64,000 nt of DNA from Thermothielavioides terrestris NRRL 8126 (lineage: Eukaryota > Ascomycota > Sordariomycetes > Sordariales > Chaetomiaceae), in NCBI RefSeq assembly GCF_000226115.1, contig NC_016457.1, positions 186,001-250,000 on the forward strand, written 5' to 3'. The position numbers and the translations under genes were made by a program. Position 1 is the first letter of the stretch. Each line of letters starts with the position of its first letter. Below, in pieces: positions 48,790 through 62,473 of the stretch. The notes beneath the pieces were generated by a model, which saw only the letters and a program-made list of their open reading frames with translations, was not told the DNA's origin and made no database searches.

Positions 48790-49551
48790 GGTTTATAGCT
48801 TAATATAGATATAACTAAAGGCCCTAGATCAGTGCTAGCTATATAGCTATAACGCTATAAATGCTCTACTAGAATACTAATAGTAGCTAATAGTACTTTA
48901 ATTAGACGTTGGAAAAGAAGGAGGAGTTTAACCTAATAGCGATATAGGAGCTACTAGTTAAGTAGAATATAACCTTACTAGCCCTACTCTATAAGTGGGG
49001 TAGAAGGTATAAGATAATATATAGCTCTAGGAGAATAGCGCTATATATAAGTAAGTATAGTGACTATGCTATATAGTTTATAGAAGCTAGAGAAGACTAG
49101 GTAGTAGTAACATTTAAGAAAGAGGGGGCTAAGCCCTTTACTATCTAGTCGATCTACTTGTTTAACTAGGAGCTAAGATAGAGATTACTACTCTATATCC
49201 TTATAGAATAGAAGCTAAAGAGATATAATATACTACTAGAAGACTTTAATAGATATTACCTAATATAGGATAAGTATAATAGGACCTTTCAATTAGCAAG
49301 TATACTACTCTAGATTATAGTAGAATAGGAGCTTAAGCTTTATATGCTTTATAATACGTCTACCTAGATATAGTAAGGCAATAGAGATAATAGAATTAAC
49401 TATATCTAAGCAATGTAAGGTAGTAGTACTTAGTAGCTAGGACTATATAACTTAGTAGGCTTAGACTATATATTCTAGGTAGCTAAAGTACTATTAAGAG
49501 GAAGTAGTAGTATAATAGTAGCATCGTTTAGCTATAGCTAGGCGTTACTAA
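48790..49551 (+). mobile_element. LINE copy F, 5'-truncated, endonuclease part
   Basis: It starts inside the endonuclease domain (FIAQYRYN, then LIAIQELL near 48935 and the GDFN site reading EDFNR near 49235) and runs + until the reversed tail of LINE G at 49552. Its 3' part is not in the window. It contains TATTACCTAATA (49252-49263) uninterrupted, so it shows the empty target site. Confidence 0.85.
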
Positions 49552-51370
49552 ATTATTATTATTATTATTATTAATCTTATACTAAAGGGGCTCTTAGCGC
49601 CCTGCTACTAAGGGCAAGCGGTCCCTCCACCTCTATATATACCACTTATACGTAGCGTCTACACTACGCTCTACTACGTAAAGCGGGCTTCCTAAGGTTC
49701 TATCGATCTAACTCGCTAGAACTCACCTTTCTAGCCCGGTGGCAACAGAGATATAGGCAGCTTATATAGCCTATTGCGTGCCACTTGCTTATACAATGCG
49801 CCCTTGGTATAAGGATCCTTGCTACCGAAGGCGCTATACACGCCTAAGGCGGCTAGAGGCCGACCTTCCTACGCCTCTTCTTCCTCTTCTTCTTCCTACC
49901 TACGCTATCGCCCTTGGAGCCTCCTATAGGAGGCTCCCCTACTACGTAGTCCTAGCTACTACGCGCCGCCTACTCACCTACCTCGCCCTCTATAGCTCCC
50001 TTATACCTAGCCTCGCCTTTAACGTTTAATTTAAAGGTAAGCTAGTACTTATATAGGCGCCCTATATATATTAGCTACCCTATAAGAGCTTATATACCCC
50101 TCTTGCTCCTAAGTAGTATAAATAGTATATACTAGTCTTAAACTATAGGCCTTTCTATAGCGACCTCTAGGTCTTTATAGTATATCGCTAGATAGGCGAT
50201 AGCCTCTAGTATCTTACTATAGTAGTATAGTAGTATAAGCGTATCTAAGACTCCTTTCTAGAATAGGAACTACTATAGGCTAATAGCTCCTATATATGTC
50301 TATATAAATAGGGAGCTCTATGCTTTACTAAGGTCCTTATATATCTATAGGACCTTGGCTAGGGGCTATAAGTTATATAGATTAGCTACTTCTCTATAGT
50401 ATATTCTCTCTAGCCTTTTTACATTTATATAATATATTTGCTACTCCTCATATACTTTCTACTCCTCTATAGTAACTATATCTATATTAGCTCGAAGCTA
50501 AGGCTCCTAAGGCCTCTATTTATTGTCTTTACTACTTTCACTTTATACCCTCTCTACTTTAATAAAGTAGTATAAAAGGAGCTATTCCTTAGCCTATATC
50601 TACTTTCGATCTATAGGCGACTCTCCTATAGCTAGCCTTGACTTTAGGCTATAGCGTATACAACGCCTTCTCTTTATCTTTAATACTACCTTTGTATATA
50701 TACTATGTAGGAGCTGTATAAGCCTAGTCTTCTAAAGCCTCTATTTTGTATATACTACCTAGCAGTTGAGGTAGAGGTTGATAGAGGGTACCTAAGCTTT
50801 ACTCTTAAAGCTATATACTAGTATAGCCTTATATACACTAGCAAATACCTAAAGGCAACCCAACTATATAGCTTCTAAGCTACATATAATATTATATAGA
50901 GTTCCCTCTACTAGCGTTAAGGTATACTATACTATAGCTCTATATAAGAGAACGCTCCTAATGACCTTTATATAGATCTCCTATACTTTAGCGATATATA
51001 CCCTATACGTCTTTGTTATAAGCTTCGTTAAAGCGAACTTCTATATAGCTATTTTTACCTCTACTACCTTCCTATATACTTTATAAGAAAAGCTTATAGT
51101 CTAGCTATATACTAAAGAACCTCGCCAACTCTACTAAGGTAAGCCCTAGTTGGCCCTCGTCTAATATATTAATGACCTTAGTATATAGCTACTACTTATA
51201 AAGTAGATAAACTTACTCTTTATTAGTTTAAACTATATACTTTACTCTATAGCCTACTTCTTATACTTAACGAACCCCCTCTCTAGCGCCTTATAGTAGG
51301 CTAGGGTATTCTACTTAAACGCTAGTAGATTAATATTATTTATATACCTAATAGTTAAAAGCCCTATATA
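49552..51370 (-). mobile_element. LINE copy G, 3' part
   Basis: Reversed (TAA)n tail (49552-49575), hairpin GGGC/GCCC, 3' UTR, ORF2 C-terminus and the RT active-site region, which reads YINNIN at about 51350-51333. Cut at 51370 by LINE H just past that motif. The + open frame 49778-50029 is antisense to the 3' UTR and ORF2 end and is not a gene. Confidence 0.9.
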
Positions 51371-52529
51371 TTATTATTATTATTATTAATCTTATACTAA
51401 AGAGGCACTTAGTGCCTCGACACTAAGGGCAAGCGGTCCCTCTACCTCTATATATACCACTTACATATAGTGTCTGTACTACGTTCCTACTACGTAGGGC
51501 GGGCTTCCCTAATTTCCTTTCAACTTGCTAGAACTTACCTTTTCTAGCCTAGTAGCAACGGAGATATAGCGGCGGCCTATATAGCCTATTGCGTATCACT
51601 TGCTTACGCGATATGCCCTTAGTGCGAGCGCCATAGTCGCTAAGCGCGCTATATACGCGAGGGGGGTAGCTAGAGGCCGACCTTCCTACGCCTCTTCTTC
51701 CTCCTATACCCCCTGCTTATACTACTGTCTATATAGCTATTCACTAGAGGCTCCTTTACTACGTTGCCCTAGCTGCTACGCGCTAGCTGTACGTTTATAG
51801 AGCCTTGCGCTACTCCTTTATATCCTATCTCGCCTTTGACGTTTAGCTTAAGCGTTAGCTAGTACTTTTATAAACGCCTAGTATATATTAGCTATCCTAT
51901 AAGCGCCTAGGCATCTCTTCTACTCCTAAGTAGTATAAATAGCGTATACTAGTTTTAGATACTAGGCTTTCCTACGATAACCACTAGGTCTTTATAGTAG
52001 ATCGCTAAGTAGACAATAGTCTTAAGCGCCTCGCTATAGTAGTATACTGATATAGGTGTATCTAGTATACCCCTTTAGAATAGGAATTGCCTTAGGCTAA
52101 TAGCTTCTATATATACTTATATAAAGAGAGAGCTCTACGCTTTACTAAGGTCCTTACATACCTATAATATTTAGGTAGGGAGCTTTAGGTTATATAAGTT
52201 AGCTATTTCTCTATAGTATACCCTTTCTAGCCTCCTAGCATCTATATAGTATATCTATAGCTCTCTATATACTTTCTATTCCTCTACTATAACTATATCT
52301 ACGTCTATATAGAGCTAAGGCTTTTAGAGCCTCTATTTATTGTCTTTGCTACTTTCGCTCTACGCCTTTTCCGTTATTGTAGGGCGGTATAAGAGGAGCT
52401 ATTCCTTAGTCTATACCTACCTCCGTTCTATAGGGGACTCCCTTATAGCTAGCTTTATTTTTAGGGCGTAGTGTATATAGCGCCTTCTTTTTAGCTTCGA
52501 CGCTACCTTTATATATATATTATATAGGA
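51371..52529 (-). mobile_element. LINE copy H, segment 1 (tail, 3' UTR, ORF2 end)
   Basis: Reversed tail, perfect hairpin GAGGCAC-TAA-GTGCCTC, 3' UTR and ORF2 C-terminus. It ends with TATATATTATATAGGA (52514-52529), the left duplication of LINE I. The + open frame 51600-51800 is antisense and not a gene. Confidence 0.92.
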
Positions 52530-53371
52530 CTATCGCGGACCGAGTAATATACATAGCCAAGGCGCACAAGCTGCTCCTAGAGATATAGATAAGCTTCTAG
52601 CAGCACAGGTCTACAAAGGTAGCGATCTAGGTAGTGACTAATACAGTGAAGATAGTGTAGACGTACAACGCCTACACCTTGCTATTGCAACTAGATTTAA
52701 AAGGCGCCTTCGACCAGGTCGACTAGGTCTGGCTACTATATACGCTCTAGGAGCTAGGCTTTGAAAGGAAGTTGATTATACTCCTAAAGAGCTACTTCGA
52801 GGATTATATAGTACACCTATAGTTTGATGGGATTACGGCTAAGCCTATAACTCTATAGCAAGGTACACTATAAGGTTCATTGCTATCGCTAGTACTATTT
52901 ATCCTCTTTATTACCCCCCTATTTTACACCTTTAAGGCGTATACTAGGCTCCTAATAGTTAGGTATATAGATGACATTAACCTCCTTACATTTAGATAGG
53001 ATATACCAACGTACTGCTATATACTAGAGAGGGGGTTTATCAAGTATAAGAAATAGGCGATAGAACATAGTATATAGTTCGAACCAACGAAGAGCGAGCT
53101 TATCTACTTTATAAGGGTAAGGTAGCTATATATAGAGGTCGTTAATATCTTAGGTAAAGGCTAACCAAGGCTTATACTAATAGAGTCGACAAGGTTCCTA
53201 GGTATATAACTAGATTATAAACTCTCCTTTAAAGTATATAAGAAGGTGGTAGAAGCGAAGATAGCTATATAGAAGTTTACTATTATAAGGCTTATAGCAA
53301 AGATATATAGAGTATATATCGTATAAGCTTAGGAGATCCATATAAAGGTTATTAAAAGTATCCTCTTATAT
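52530..53371 (+). mobile_element. LINE copy I, segment 1 (5'-truncated, RT)
   Basis: It starts in the RT domain (QLDLKGAFDQVD near 52688) and keeps an intact YIDDIN at 52963-52980; CA dinucleotides are comparatively frequent, so it is one of the less RIPped copies. Interrupted at TATCCTCTTATAT (53359-53371) by LINE J. The 16-bp duplication TATATATTATATAGGA flanks the whole copy. Confidence 0.92.
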
Positions 53372-53641
53372 TATTATTATTATTATTATTAATCTTATAT
53401 CGAAGAGGCACTTAGCGCCTCGCCACTGAGGGCAAGTAGTCCCTCTACCTCTATATATACCACTTATATATAGCGCCTACGCTACGTTCCCACTATATAG
53501 GGCGGGCCTCCCTAGTTCCTTCTCTCCAACTCGCTAGAACTTACCTTTCTAGCCTAATAGCGACGGAGATATAGCGGCCTATACGGCTTATTGTACGCTA
53601 TTTATATATATAATACGCTCCTAACGCGAGTACTATAGCCG

Positions 53642-56600
53642 CTAGGTATACTATGTACTCGAGGGGAGCGGCTAGAGGCCAATCTTCCTACACCTCCTTC
53701 TCTTCCTATTACGCCTCTTGTCTATACTCTAGTCCTTGTAGCTAGCCGCTAGAGGCTCCCCTACTACGTTGTCCTAGCTACTACGCTCCTACTATATACT
53801 TATAGAGCTTTCTACCGATCCTCTATATCTTACTTCGCCCTCGACGTTTAGCTTAAGCGTTAGCTAGTACTCCTATAGACGTCTAATACGTATTAGCTAT
53901 CCTATAAGCCTCTAGGCGCCTCTTCTACTCCTAAGTAGTATAAGTAGTATATATCGATCTTAGACGTAAGGCCTTTCTATAATAACTATAGGGTCCCTAT
54001 AGTATATTATAAAGTAGACAATGGTCTTAGGTACCTTACTATAGCGACAAAGTAGTATAGACGTATCTAGTACCCTTTTCTAAAATAGGAACTACCTAAG
54101 GCTAATAGCTCTAGTTCGTACCTATATAAAGAGGAAGCTTTATACTTTACTAAGATCCTTATATATCTATAGCACTTAGGCAAGGGGTTCTAAAGTATAT
54201 AGGTCTACCGCTTCTCTATAGTATATCCTCTCTAGCCTCCTAACGTCTATATAGTATATCTATAGCTCTCTATATACCTTCTACTCCTCTACTATAGCTA
54301 CGTCTATATTAGTATATAGCTATAGCTCCTAAGGTCTTTAATCGTTGTCTTTATCGCTTTTGCTTTACGCCTCTACTACTACCGCTAGACGATATATAAG
54401 GAGCTAGTCCTTAGCCTATAGTTGCCTCTACTCTATAGGAGACTCCTTTATAGCTAGCCCTACTACTAAAGTATAGTATATATAGCGCTACTTCTTTAAC
54501 CTTAATGCTACCTTTATATAGATATTATATAGGAGCTATATAAGCCTAGTTTTCTAGAGCCTCTACTTAGTATATACTGCTTAGCGGTTAAGGTATAGAT
54601 CGATAGGGGGTACCTAGGTCTTACTTTCTAGGTTATAGATTAGTATAGCCTTATATATACTAGCAACTACCTAGAGGTAGCTTAACTATATTATACTAAA
54701 GCTATATATAATCCTATAGGGAGTCCCTCTAATTAGCGTTAAAGTATACTACGCTACTACCCTATATAAAAGGACGTTTCTAATGACCTTCGTATAGATC
54801 TTCTAAACTTATATAATATATACCTTATACGTCTTTGCTATAAGTCTTATAAAAGTAAACTTCTATATAGCTATCTTAGCCTTAACCGCCTTTTTATATA
54901 TCTAAATAAAATAAGAGCTTATAGTCTAGCTATATACTTAGGAACCTTACTAACTCTATAGATATAAGTCCTAGCTAACCTTTACTAAAGATATTAACGA
55001 CCTTTATATATAGCTGCTATACTCTTATAAAGTAGATAAGCTTGCTCTTCGTTAGTTCGAACTATATCCTCTATTCTATAGCCTATTTCTTATATTTAGT
55101 AAACCCCCTCTCTAGTATATAATAATACATTAGTATATCCTATCTAAATATAAAAAGGTTAGTATTATCTATATACCTAACCGTTAGAAGCCTAATATAC
55201 ACCTCGAGGATATAGAATAGGGGGGTAATAAAGAGGATAAATAGCGCTAGCAATAGTAGCAAGCCCTATAGTATACCTTACTATAGAGTTATAGGCTCGA
55301 CTATAACTCTATTAAACTATAAACGCACTATACAATCTTCAAAGTAGCTCTTTAGAAGTATAATCAACTTTTTCTTAAAGCCTAGTTCCTAGAGTATATA
55401 TAATAGCTAGATCTAGTCGACTTAGTCGAAGGCGCCTTTTAAATCTAATTGCAATAGCGAAGTATAGACGTTGTACGCCTATACTATCTTCACTATATTA
55501 GTTACTACCTAAATTACTACCTTTATAGACCTATATTGCTAGAAGCCTATCTATATCTCTAGGAGTAGCTTATATACCTTAGCTATATATATTACTTAGT
55601 TTACGATAGCTACCTTAATAATCTTGCCTACTGTACTAAATAGCGATATTAGGTAGTACGCCCCTACCTCTATTAGCTGTTCTAAAGACTTCCCTAGCTT
55701 CCTAAGGACGACCACCTATATAGCGTAGAATCTACGTAGGAAGTGCTCTAGTTTAAAACAAATATATATAATCGCTATAAGCATCTTCGACAGCTTATCC
55801 TCTTTATTATAAGCTTTAAGGAACTTGTTAATAAGGAGGTCCTCGCTAGGCGCTTTGTTTAATCCTATATAGCTTATAATCTCTATAATCTTAGCTCTAT
55901 AGACCTCCTAGTCAATAGGCGTAGTATTATAAAAAGACTCTTTAGGCTAGTTTTAGTTAAGGATACTGTTGTACTACGCCTATAGTATAGGAAAAAAGCG
56001 CTCTACTAGCGCCTTAGCCTTCTAAGCGTACGTTATAGCGCTCTAGGGCTCGCTAGATCCTAGCTAGAGCGCTAGTAGCGCTAAAGGCTTAGGGCGTTAA
56101 TAGCTTCGAAGCTATATCTATCTTTCGATATCCTATATTAGCTTCTACTCCTTCAATACTTTAATAAGCGAATAACGCTAGTATAGTGTCTACAACTAAC
56201 GGATATAGTGCTTAAAACGCTATACTACCTTATAGTAATATACTTAGGAGCTTACTATATAGCTTGACTACTAGGCGCGTTTAGCCCTCTTTGTTTTTTA
56301 CATTGCCTTGTCGACTTCGAGGTTCTACTATAGTATATAGGACCCCTAGTTAAGCTTATAGTATAGGGCTACTATATCTACAATATTAGTTAGTTTATAT
56401 ATAAAGGTATCTACTATATCTTTAAGTTCCTTTATTATATTAATCTCCTTTAGTAGAGTTAGGAACTAGGCCTTAGCTTTATACCTTTTATAGTCTAGTA
56501 GTACTTAGCTATAGCCCTATAGTACAACGGCTCTACTATTACTCTCCCTTAGTAGTACTTTAGCTACCTAGAGTATATAGTTTAAGCCTACTAAGTCAAA

Positions 56601-57300
56601 AGGTTCTAGCTACTAGATACTATTATCCTACGTTGCCTAGATATAGTCGATTATACTATCTCTATTGCTTTACTATACTTAAGTAGATATACTATATAGT
56701 GTACAAAGCTCGAGCTTCTATTCTACTACGATCTAAAGCAGTATACTTACTAATTGAAAAGTCTTATTATACTTATCCTATATTAGATAATAGGCGTTAA
56801 AGTCGCTTATAAGTATATTATACTTTCTTAGCTCCTACTCTACTAAGGCGTAGAGTAGCGACCGCTACCCTAGCTCCTAATTAGGCGAATAAATAGACTA
56901 TATTATAAAGGGGTCTAATCCTTCTTTCTTAAACGTTATAGCTATCTAATCTTCCCCCGCCTTAGCCAACTATATTATATAGTCGAGGCGCTTACTTATA
57001 TATAGCGCTATCTTATTAGTATTATATACTATTTTATACTAGTTGCCTCGCCTATAGGGCAAGGCTAGGGGGGTTGTATCTAAACGAATCGGTAGCTTCT
57101 AAATCGCTACTAGGTCGAACTCCTCCCTATCCTCTAGCACTTAGTTAAAGCGGTTTCTACTATTATCGATATTCTAGTAGAGTACTCTTAGCATTATAGC
57201 TATATACTTGGTATAGGATAGAGGCCCTTGGTTATTATTATATTAAATTGCGAAGTTGGCTCTATACTTACGTTATATAGGGGCACTATATAAATAGCGC
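53642..57300 (-). pseudogene. LINE J ORF2: endonuclease and reverse transcriptase
   Basis: Minus-strand ORF2 remnant with the same order as copy C: endonuclease (about 57300-56600), RT with YIDNTN at 55175-55158 (second Asp changed to Asn), long C-terminal region and TAG at 53644-53642. The distance from YIDN to the stop is 1531 here against 1527 in copy C, so this copy has a net indel that breaks frame as well as the RIP stops. Confidence 0.82.
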
Positions 57301-57399
57301 TCCTATTTTATATTCTAGCTCCTTAGAAGGTTTATAAGAGTACTCTAAATTGGAATAGGTCTATACTATTGGTATACCTTGCCCTCTAAATATTGATAG

Positions 57400-58705
57400 G
57401 CTAGCCTACCTTAGTAAAGCGCTTCTTTAAACGCTATTCTCCTAACTTGTCTTCCTAGCTCCTACGCTATATACTCGCCCTTATCGCTACTACTACTTGA
57501 GGCTAGGGTATATAGAAGGTAAGTAGACGGTCGTTGAACTGCTCTTTTATATATTAGTACTACTCTTTTACTATCTTATAGCTTACGTTAAAGGCTATAT
57601 AGGCGCCTCTATAGTTGATATACTTTAGCCTATTCCTAGCTAGGTTGGTCTTTACTAGGTATCTTGCCTTTTACTCCTTTGCTATATCGCTATCGCTATA
57701 CACTATATAGATATAGATTAGGTAGTATACCTTTTCCTCTTTATAGAACGTTGCTTTATATCCCTACTTCCTATATTTAAAGTATAGGATTATATATATT
57801 ATATTTTTGAAGTGTTTATAAAGGTAGATCATATAATCGAGTAGGACCCCTTAGTCGATAAGCCTTACTACTTCCTCGACTATATATAGCTCAACTAATA
57901 TATATATTGTTTATAGCCTTTAACTATCTTTAGTACTGCCCTATAGTGCCTATAGCCTTATATATATAATTTAAACCTTGTTCTCCTTCGCTAGGTCTAC
58001 TACTAGGTAGTTAGTATTACCCTTATATCTTATTAAAGTAGCTAGCTAAACACCCTTTATAAGTACTACAAAGGTATAGCGTTTAAATATTGTAGTCGCT
58101 CTAAATATAGCTATAACCTACACTTTATTATCCTTATTAGTAAACTACGCCTAATAGTTCTCCTTAAAGGTAACTACTATATTCCTACTCTTTAATAGCT
58201 TCTATACTACGATTATACTGTTTCCACTACCCCCTATTGTCGCTCCTATTATTACTATAGCTATATTGATCGCCTAGACTATATTATCTATATTCCTATT
58301 AACAATATCTATAGACGTCTATCTAAGGTCTACTATAAGTTTATAGAATAGTTTCTTCGATATATACTAAGTATAGCTTTTAAATAGCTAGGGCGCTATC
58401 GTTATAGCTACACTTTGCTCTACTACCTATACCTAGGTCCTCGCTTATACGCTTTTAACGCTTATCTACGTCTCAACCTTATTCTTAATTTATATAACCT
58501 CCTCTTTAATATAGTCAATGCTCCTATATAGCTTATATATATTATAAAGGTAGTTTAGCTCGTCTTAGAACACTTTGCGATAGTATATATATATAGCTAC
58601 CTATATATATAGCTATATCTCTAGTGACACTAAGGCGTAGAATTCCTATAGAAGCCTCGATCGCTTGTCGCTAGCGCCCTCGGTATATACATTCTAATCG
58701 TTTAT
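57400..58705 (-). pseudogene. LINE J ORF1 (gag-like)
   Basis: Minus-strand ORF1 remnant. The start codon is ATA at 58705 where copy B has ATG, so it cannot initiate there. The reading then follows NDRN-type and SDKRSR-type sequence, a Lys/Glu-rich helical part and, near 57760, the knuckle region with Cys-to-Tyr changes. The 3' limit is approximate. Confidence 0.7.
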
Positions 58706-58977
58706 AGCTCCTATAGGAAGGAGCCTAAGTCTTTGGTTACGTCGGTCGAGGTATTTATATATATTAGCCGCAGTGTCGCGACCTACGGTGCCCAACGCTA
58801 GGCTACCGCTATCGCTACTACAACCCACGTAGCTACTACGCCCCCTCTACAACATTGTAGATAGGGGTAATCGGATACGCTAAGAACGCTCGCATCGTCG
58901 GATTCGGTTTTAGCTCAATGGTTCTTTCGTAATTGGCATTTAAGTGCGAAGAAGCTTTTTTTCTAATAATAATATAT

Positions 58978-60378
58978 TATCCTCTTATATAAAGTAGTAG
59001 TATAGTATACTTTAACACCAATTAGAAGGACCCTCTATAAGATTATATATAGCTTTAGTACAATATAGTTAGGCTACCTCTAAGTAGTTACTAGTATATA
59101 TAAGGCTATACTAGTCTATAACCTTGAGAGTAAGACCTAGATACCTCCTATCGACCTATACCTTAACCGCTAAGCGGTATATATCGAACAAAGACTCTAG
59201 AAGATAAGGCTTATATAGCTCCTATATAATATATATACAATAGTAGTATCGAGGCTAAAGAGGAGGCGCTATATACATTACGCCCTAGGGACAAGGCTAG
59301 CTATAGAGGATTCCCTTATAGAACAAAAGTAGATATAGACTAAGGAATAGCTCCTCTTATACTATCCTATAATAGTAAAGGAGATATAGAGTATAAACAA
59401 CAAAGACGATAAATAAAGGCTCTAAGAGCCTTAGCTTTATACTAATATAGATACGGTTATAATAGAGGAATAGAAGGTATATAAGGAGTTATAGATACGC
59501 TATATAGACGCTAGAAGGCTAGAGAAGGTATACTATAGAGAAGTCGCCAACCTATATAGCCTAGAGCCTCTACCTAGATACTATAAGTATATAAGGACTT
59601 TAACAAAGTATAAAGCTCTCTCCTTATATAGGTATATATAAGAGCTATTAGCCTAAGGCAATTCCTATTCTAGAAAGATATACTAAATATATCTATACTA
59701 CTCTACTACTATAGTAAAGTACCTAAGACTATTACCTACCTAGCGATATACTACAAAGACCTAGTAGTCACTATAAAAAGGCCTAGCGTCTAGGACTAAT
59801 ATACACTACTTACGCTATTTAGAAATAGGAGAGGAGCTTAAACGCTTATAGGGTGGCTAATACGTATTAGGCGCCTATAAAAGTACTAGCTAGCGCTCGA
59901 GCTAAACGTCGAAGGCGAGGTAGAATACAAGGGAGCGACGGAAGGCTCTATAGACGTATAGCCAATATATAGTAGCTAAGGCAGCGCAGTAGAAGAGCCT
60001 CTAGCAGGTAGCTACAAGGGCAATAGCGTAAGTAGGGGGCGTAAAAGGAGGAAGAGGCGTAGGAAGATCAGCCTCTAGCCGCTCTCCTCGTATATACTAT
60101 ATGCCTAGCGACTAAGGCGCTTATACCAAGGGCGTATCGTACTGTAAGTGGTGTACAATAAGCTATATAGGCTGCTATATCTCCGTTGCTACTAGGCTAG
60201 AAAGGTAAGTTTTAGTAAATTAGAGAGAGGAAATCAGGGAGGCCTACCCTATATAGTAGGAACGTAGTGTAGACGCTATATATAAGTGGTATATATAGAG
60301 GTAGAGGGACTGCTTGCCCTTAGTAGCGAGGCACTAAGTGTCTCTTTAGTATAAGATTAATAATAATAAGAATAATAA
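58978..60378 (+). mobile_element. LINE copy I, segment 2 (ORF2 end, 3' UTR, tail)
   Basis: Continues copy I after LINE J: ORF2 C-terminus, basic end near 60040, 3' UTR, hairpin GAGGCACTAAGTGTCTC with one mismatch, and an interrupted (TAA)n tail ending near 60378. TATATATTATATAGGA follows at 60379-60394. Confidence 0.92.
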
Positions 60379-61590
60379 TATATATTATATAGGAGCTATA
60401 TAAGCCCTATCTTCTAGAGCCTTTGCTTAATATACACCGCCTAGTAGTTAAGGTATAGGTCGATAGGGGGTATCTAGGTCTCGCTTTCGAAGTTATAGAT
60501 TAGCGTAGCCTTATATATATTAATAATTATTTAGAGGTAGCCCAACTACATTGCGCTAAAGCTATATATAATCCTATAAAGGGTCTCTCTAACTAGCAAC
60601 GAAGTATATTATACTATAGCTTTATATAAAAAGATACTTCTAATAACCTTTATATAGATTTCCTAAATTTATATAATATATACTCTATATATCTTCGCTA
60701 TAAGCCTTATAAGGGCGAACTTCTTATAGCTATCTTCGCCTCTACCACTTTCTTATATACTTTAAAGGAGAGCTTACAATCTAGCTATACGCCTAGGAAC
60801 CTCGCTAACTCTATTAGCGTAAGCCCTAATTAGCCTTCGCCTAAGATGTTAACGACCTCTATATATAGCCGCTATACCCTTATAAAATAGATAAGCTTGC
60901 TCTTTACTAGTTTAAACTATATACTTTGCTCTATTATCTATTTCTTATACTTAGTAAACCCCCTCTCTAATATATAGTAGTACATTAGTATATCCTATTT
61001 AAATATAAGGAGGTTAATGTTATCTATATACCCGATTGTTAGGGGCCTAGTATATACTTTAAAGGTATAAAATAGGGGGGTAATAAAAAGGATAAATAGC
61101 GCTAGCGATAGTAGCGAACTCTACAATGTACTTTGCTATAGAGTCGTAGGCTTGGCTATAATCCTATTGAACTATAGACGTACTATACAATTCTTAAAAT
61201 AGCTCTTTAAGAATATAATCAACTTCCTTTCGAAGCCTAGCTCCTAAAACGTATATAGTAGCTAGACCTAGTCGACCTAGTCGAAGGCGCCTTTTAAGTC
61301 TAGTTGCAATAGCGAGGCGTAGGCGCTATATACCTACGTTGTCTTTACTATATTAGTTACTACCTAGACTACTATCTCTATAGACCTATATTACTAGAAG
61401 CCTATCTATATCTTTAGAAGTAGCTTATATACCTTAGCTATATATATTACCTAGTCTATAATAGCTACTTCGATGATTTTGCCTACTACCTTAAATAGCA
61501 ATATTAGGCGGTATATCTTTGTCTCCTTCAACTACTCTAGAGACTTACCTAGCTTCCTAAGGACGACTATCTATATAGTATATATTAGAA
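60379..61590 (-). mobile_element. LINE copy H, segment 2 (ORF2 with RT)
   Basis: Continues copy H after LINE I. The RT box reads YIDNIN at about 61031-61014. LINE homology ends abruptly near 61590, where the sequence changes to the Copia-associated region. No (TAA)n or LINE 5' end is present, so copy H is cut here rather than finished. Confidence 0.88.
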
Positions 61591-62257
61591 GGCTAGAGCG
61601 TTGATTGCCGAATTTTCTTAGTATATCGTAGGATAGGAGCGAAGGCAGGATTAGGAGGTATTGCTTCCTTGGTTAGTTAAAGTTGAAAAGGTAGATAGAT
61701 TCGTAGGATATAGAAATAGTAGATTCACTAGTTATTAAAAGACTTGATCACTGAATAAGTGGTTCCACTTTTAATAAAAGTAGAGAATAGGTAGTTCCAC
61801 TTTTAAAAGTAGAGAAAGTGGATATATATTAATAAAAGTAGGGATATAATAAGATAAAAGTAGTTATAACTATGGTTATGGAAAAAGTGTTGTATATAAG
61901 GAAGAAGAAGAGAGGTCAAAGGTAGGAGGTTGGACCTCGATATATAGACTTCTTCCTCCCAGTTATTGCCCGCTTTATAGGCCTACTTTTAATCCACTTT
62001 TAGACCCACTTATAATCGTCATTGGGATCTATAGTGGACCCACTTTTATTCGTCATTAGGCCTACTTTTATATTCCTATTCATTGGTTTGATCTTTATAG
62101 CTAAGAACCTTAGTGCCGATCTTCATTTTTCAAGATCGTTTAATTGTAACCCTAACCATTAAGCTTATCTTATCTTATCTTGCTTATATAAGCAGTGCTT
62201 ACTTATTTAAGCAATATATATATATAAGGGTCTTTTAAATAGGAACCATTTTTAACA
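61591..62257 (-). repeat. Probable Copia 3' LTR
   Basis: On the minus strand an LTR-like start TGTTAAAAATGG begins at 62257, directly after a purine tract (TTATAGGGGTA, 62258-62268) that follows the Copia pol gene and 3' UTR. The outer end is not certain: it may be at the LINE H junction (about 61590) or inside, e.g. at ACAACA (about 61890). The 5' LTR is outside the window. The region contains many ACTTTTA/TAAAAGT motifs in both orientations and keeps CA dinucleotides. Confidence 0.6.
62164..62193 (-). promoter_or_regulatory. TATA palindrome and triple GATA motif in the Copia LTR
   Basis: The minus strand reads GCTTATATAAGC (palindromic, TATA-like) followed at once by AAGATAAGATAAGATAAG, three GATAA units. 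About 65-90 bases into the LTR, this suits a promoter with GATA-factor sites, but no start site can be seen. Confidence 0.45.
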
Positions 62258-62441
62258 TACCCCTATAAGCTATATACAGAGTTTATAGATTATAGTTTTT
62301 AGAGGAAAAAATGTTCTTTAAAAACCTCTAAGTTATATAAGGGAAAATTTTAAAAACCCTTATTATTATAGTTATTTAAGAGGAAAAGTATTAAAAACCT
62401 CTTAGGTATAGGTAAAAAGAACTATATATTATATATAGAAG

Positions 62442-62473
<32 letters not shown>

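Larger units (their letters stand above)
53372..58977 (-). mobile_element. LINE copy J, full length
   Basis: A 5606-bp complete copy on the minus strand, flanked by the 13-bp duplication TATCCTCTTATAT (53359-53371 and 58978-58990). Tail and hairpin GAGGC/GCCTC are at the left; the 5' end (AAGCTTCTTCGCACTTAAA on the minus strand) is at about 58955. It is the youngest LINE in its branch, nested in I, H, G, F, B and L. Confidence 0.94.

Noticed and set aside
49778..51800. Plus-strand open frames at 49778-50029 and 51600-51800
   Set aside because: Both are antisense to the 3' UTR and basic ORF2 end of minus-strand LINE copies G and H, at about the same place in each copy, so they are shadows.
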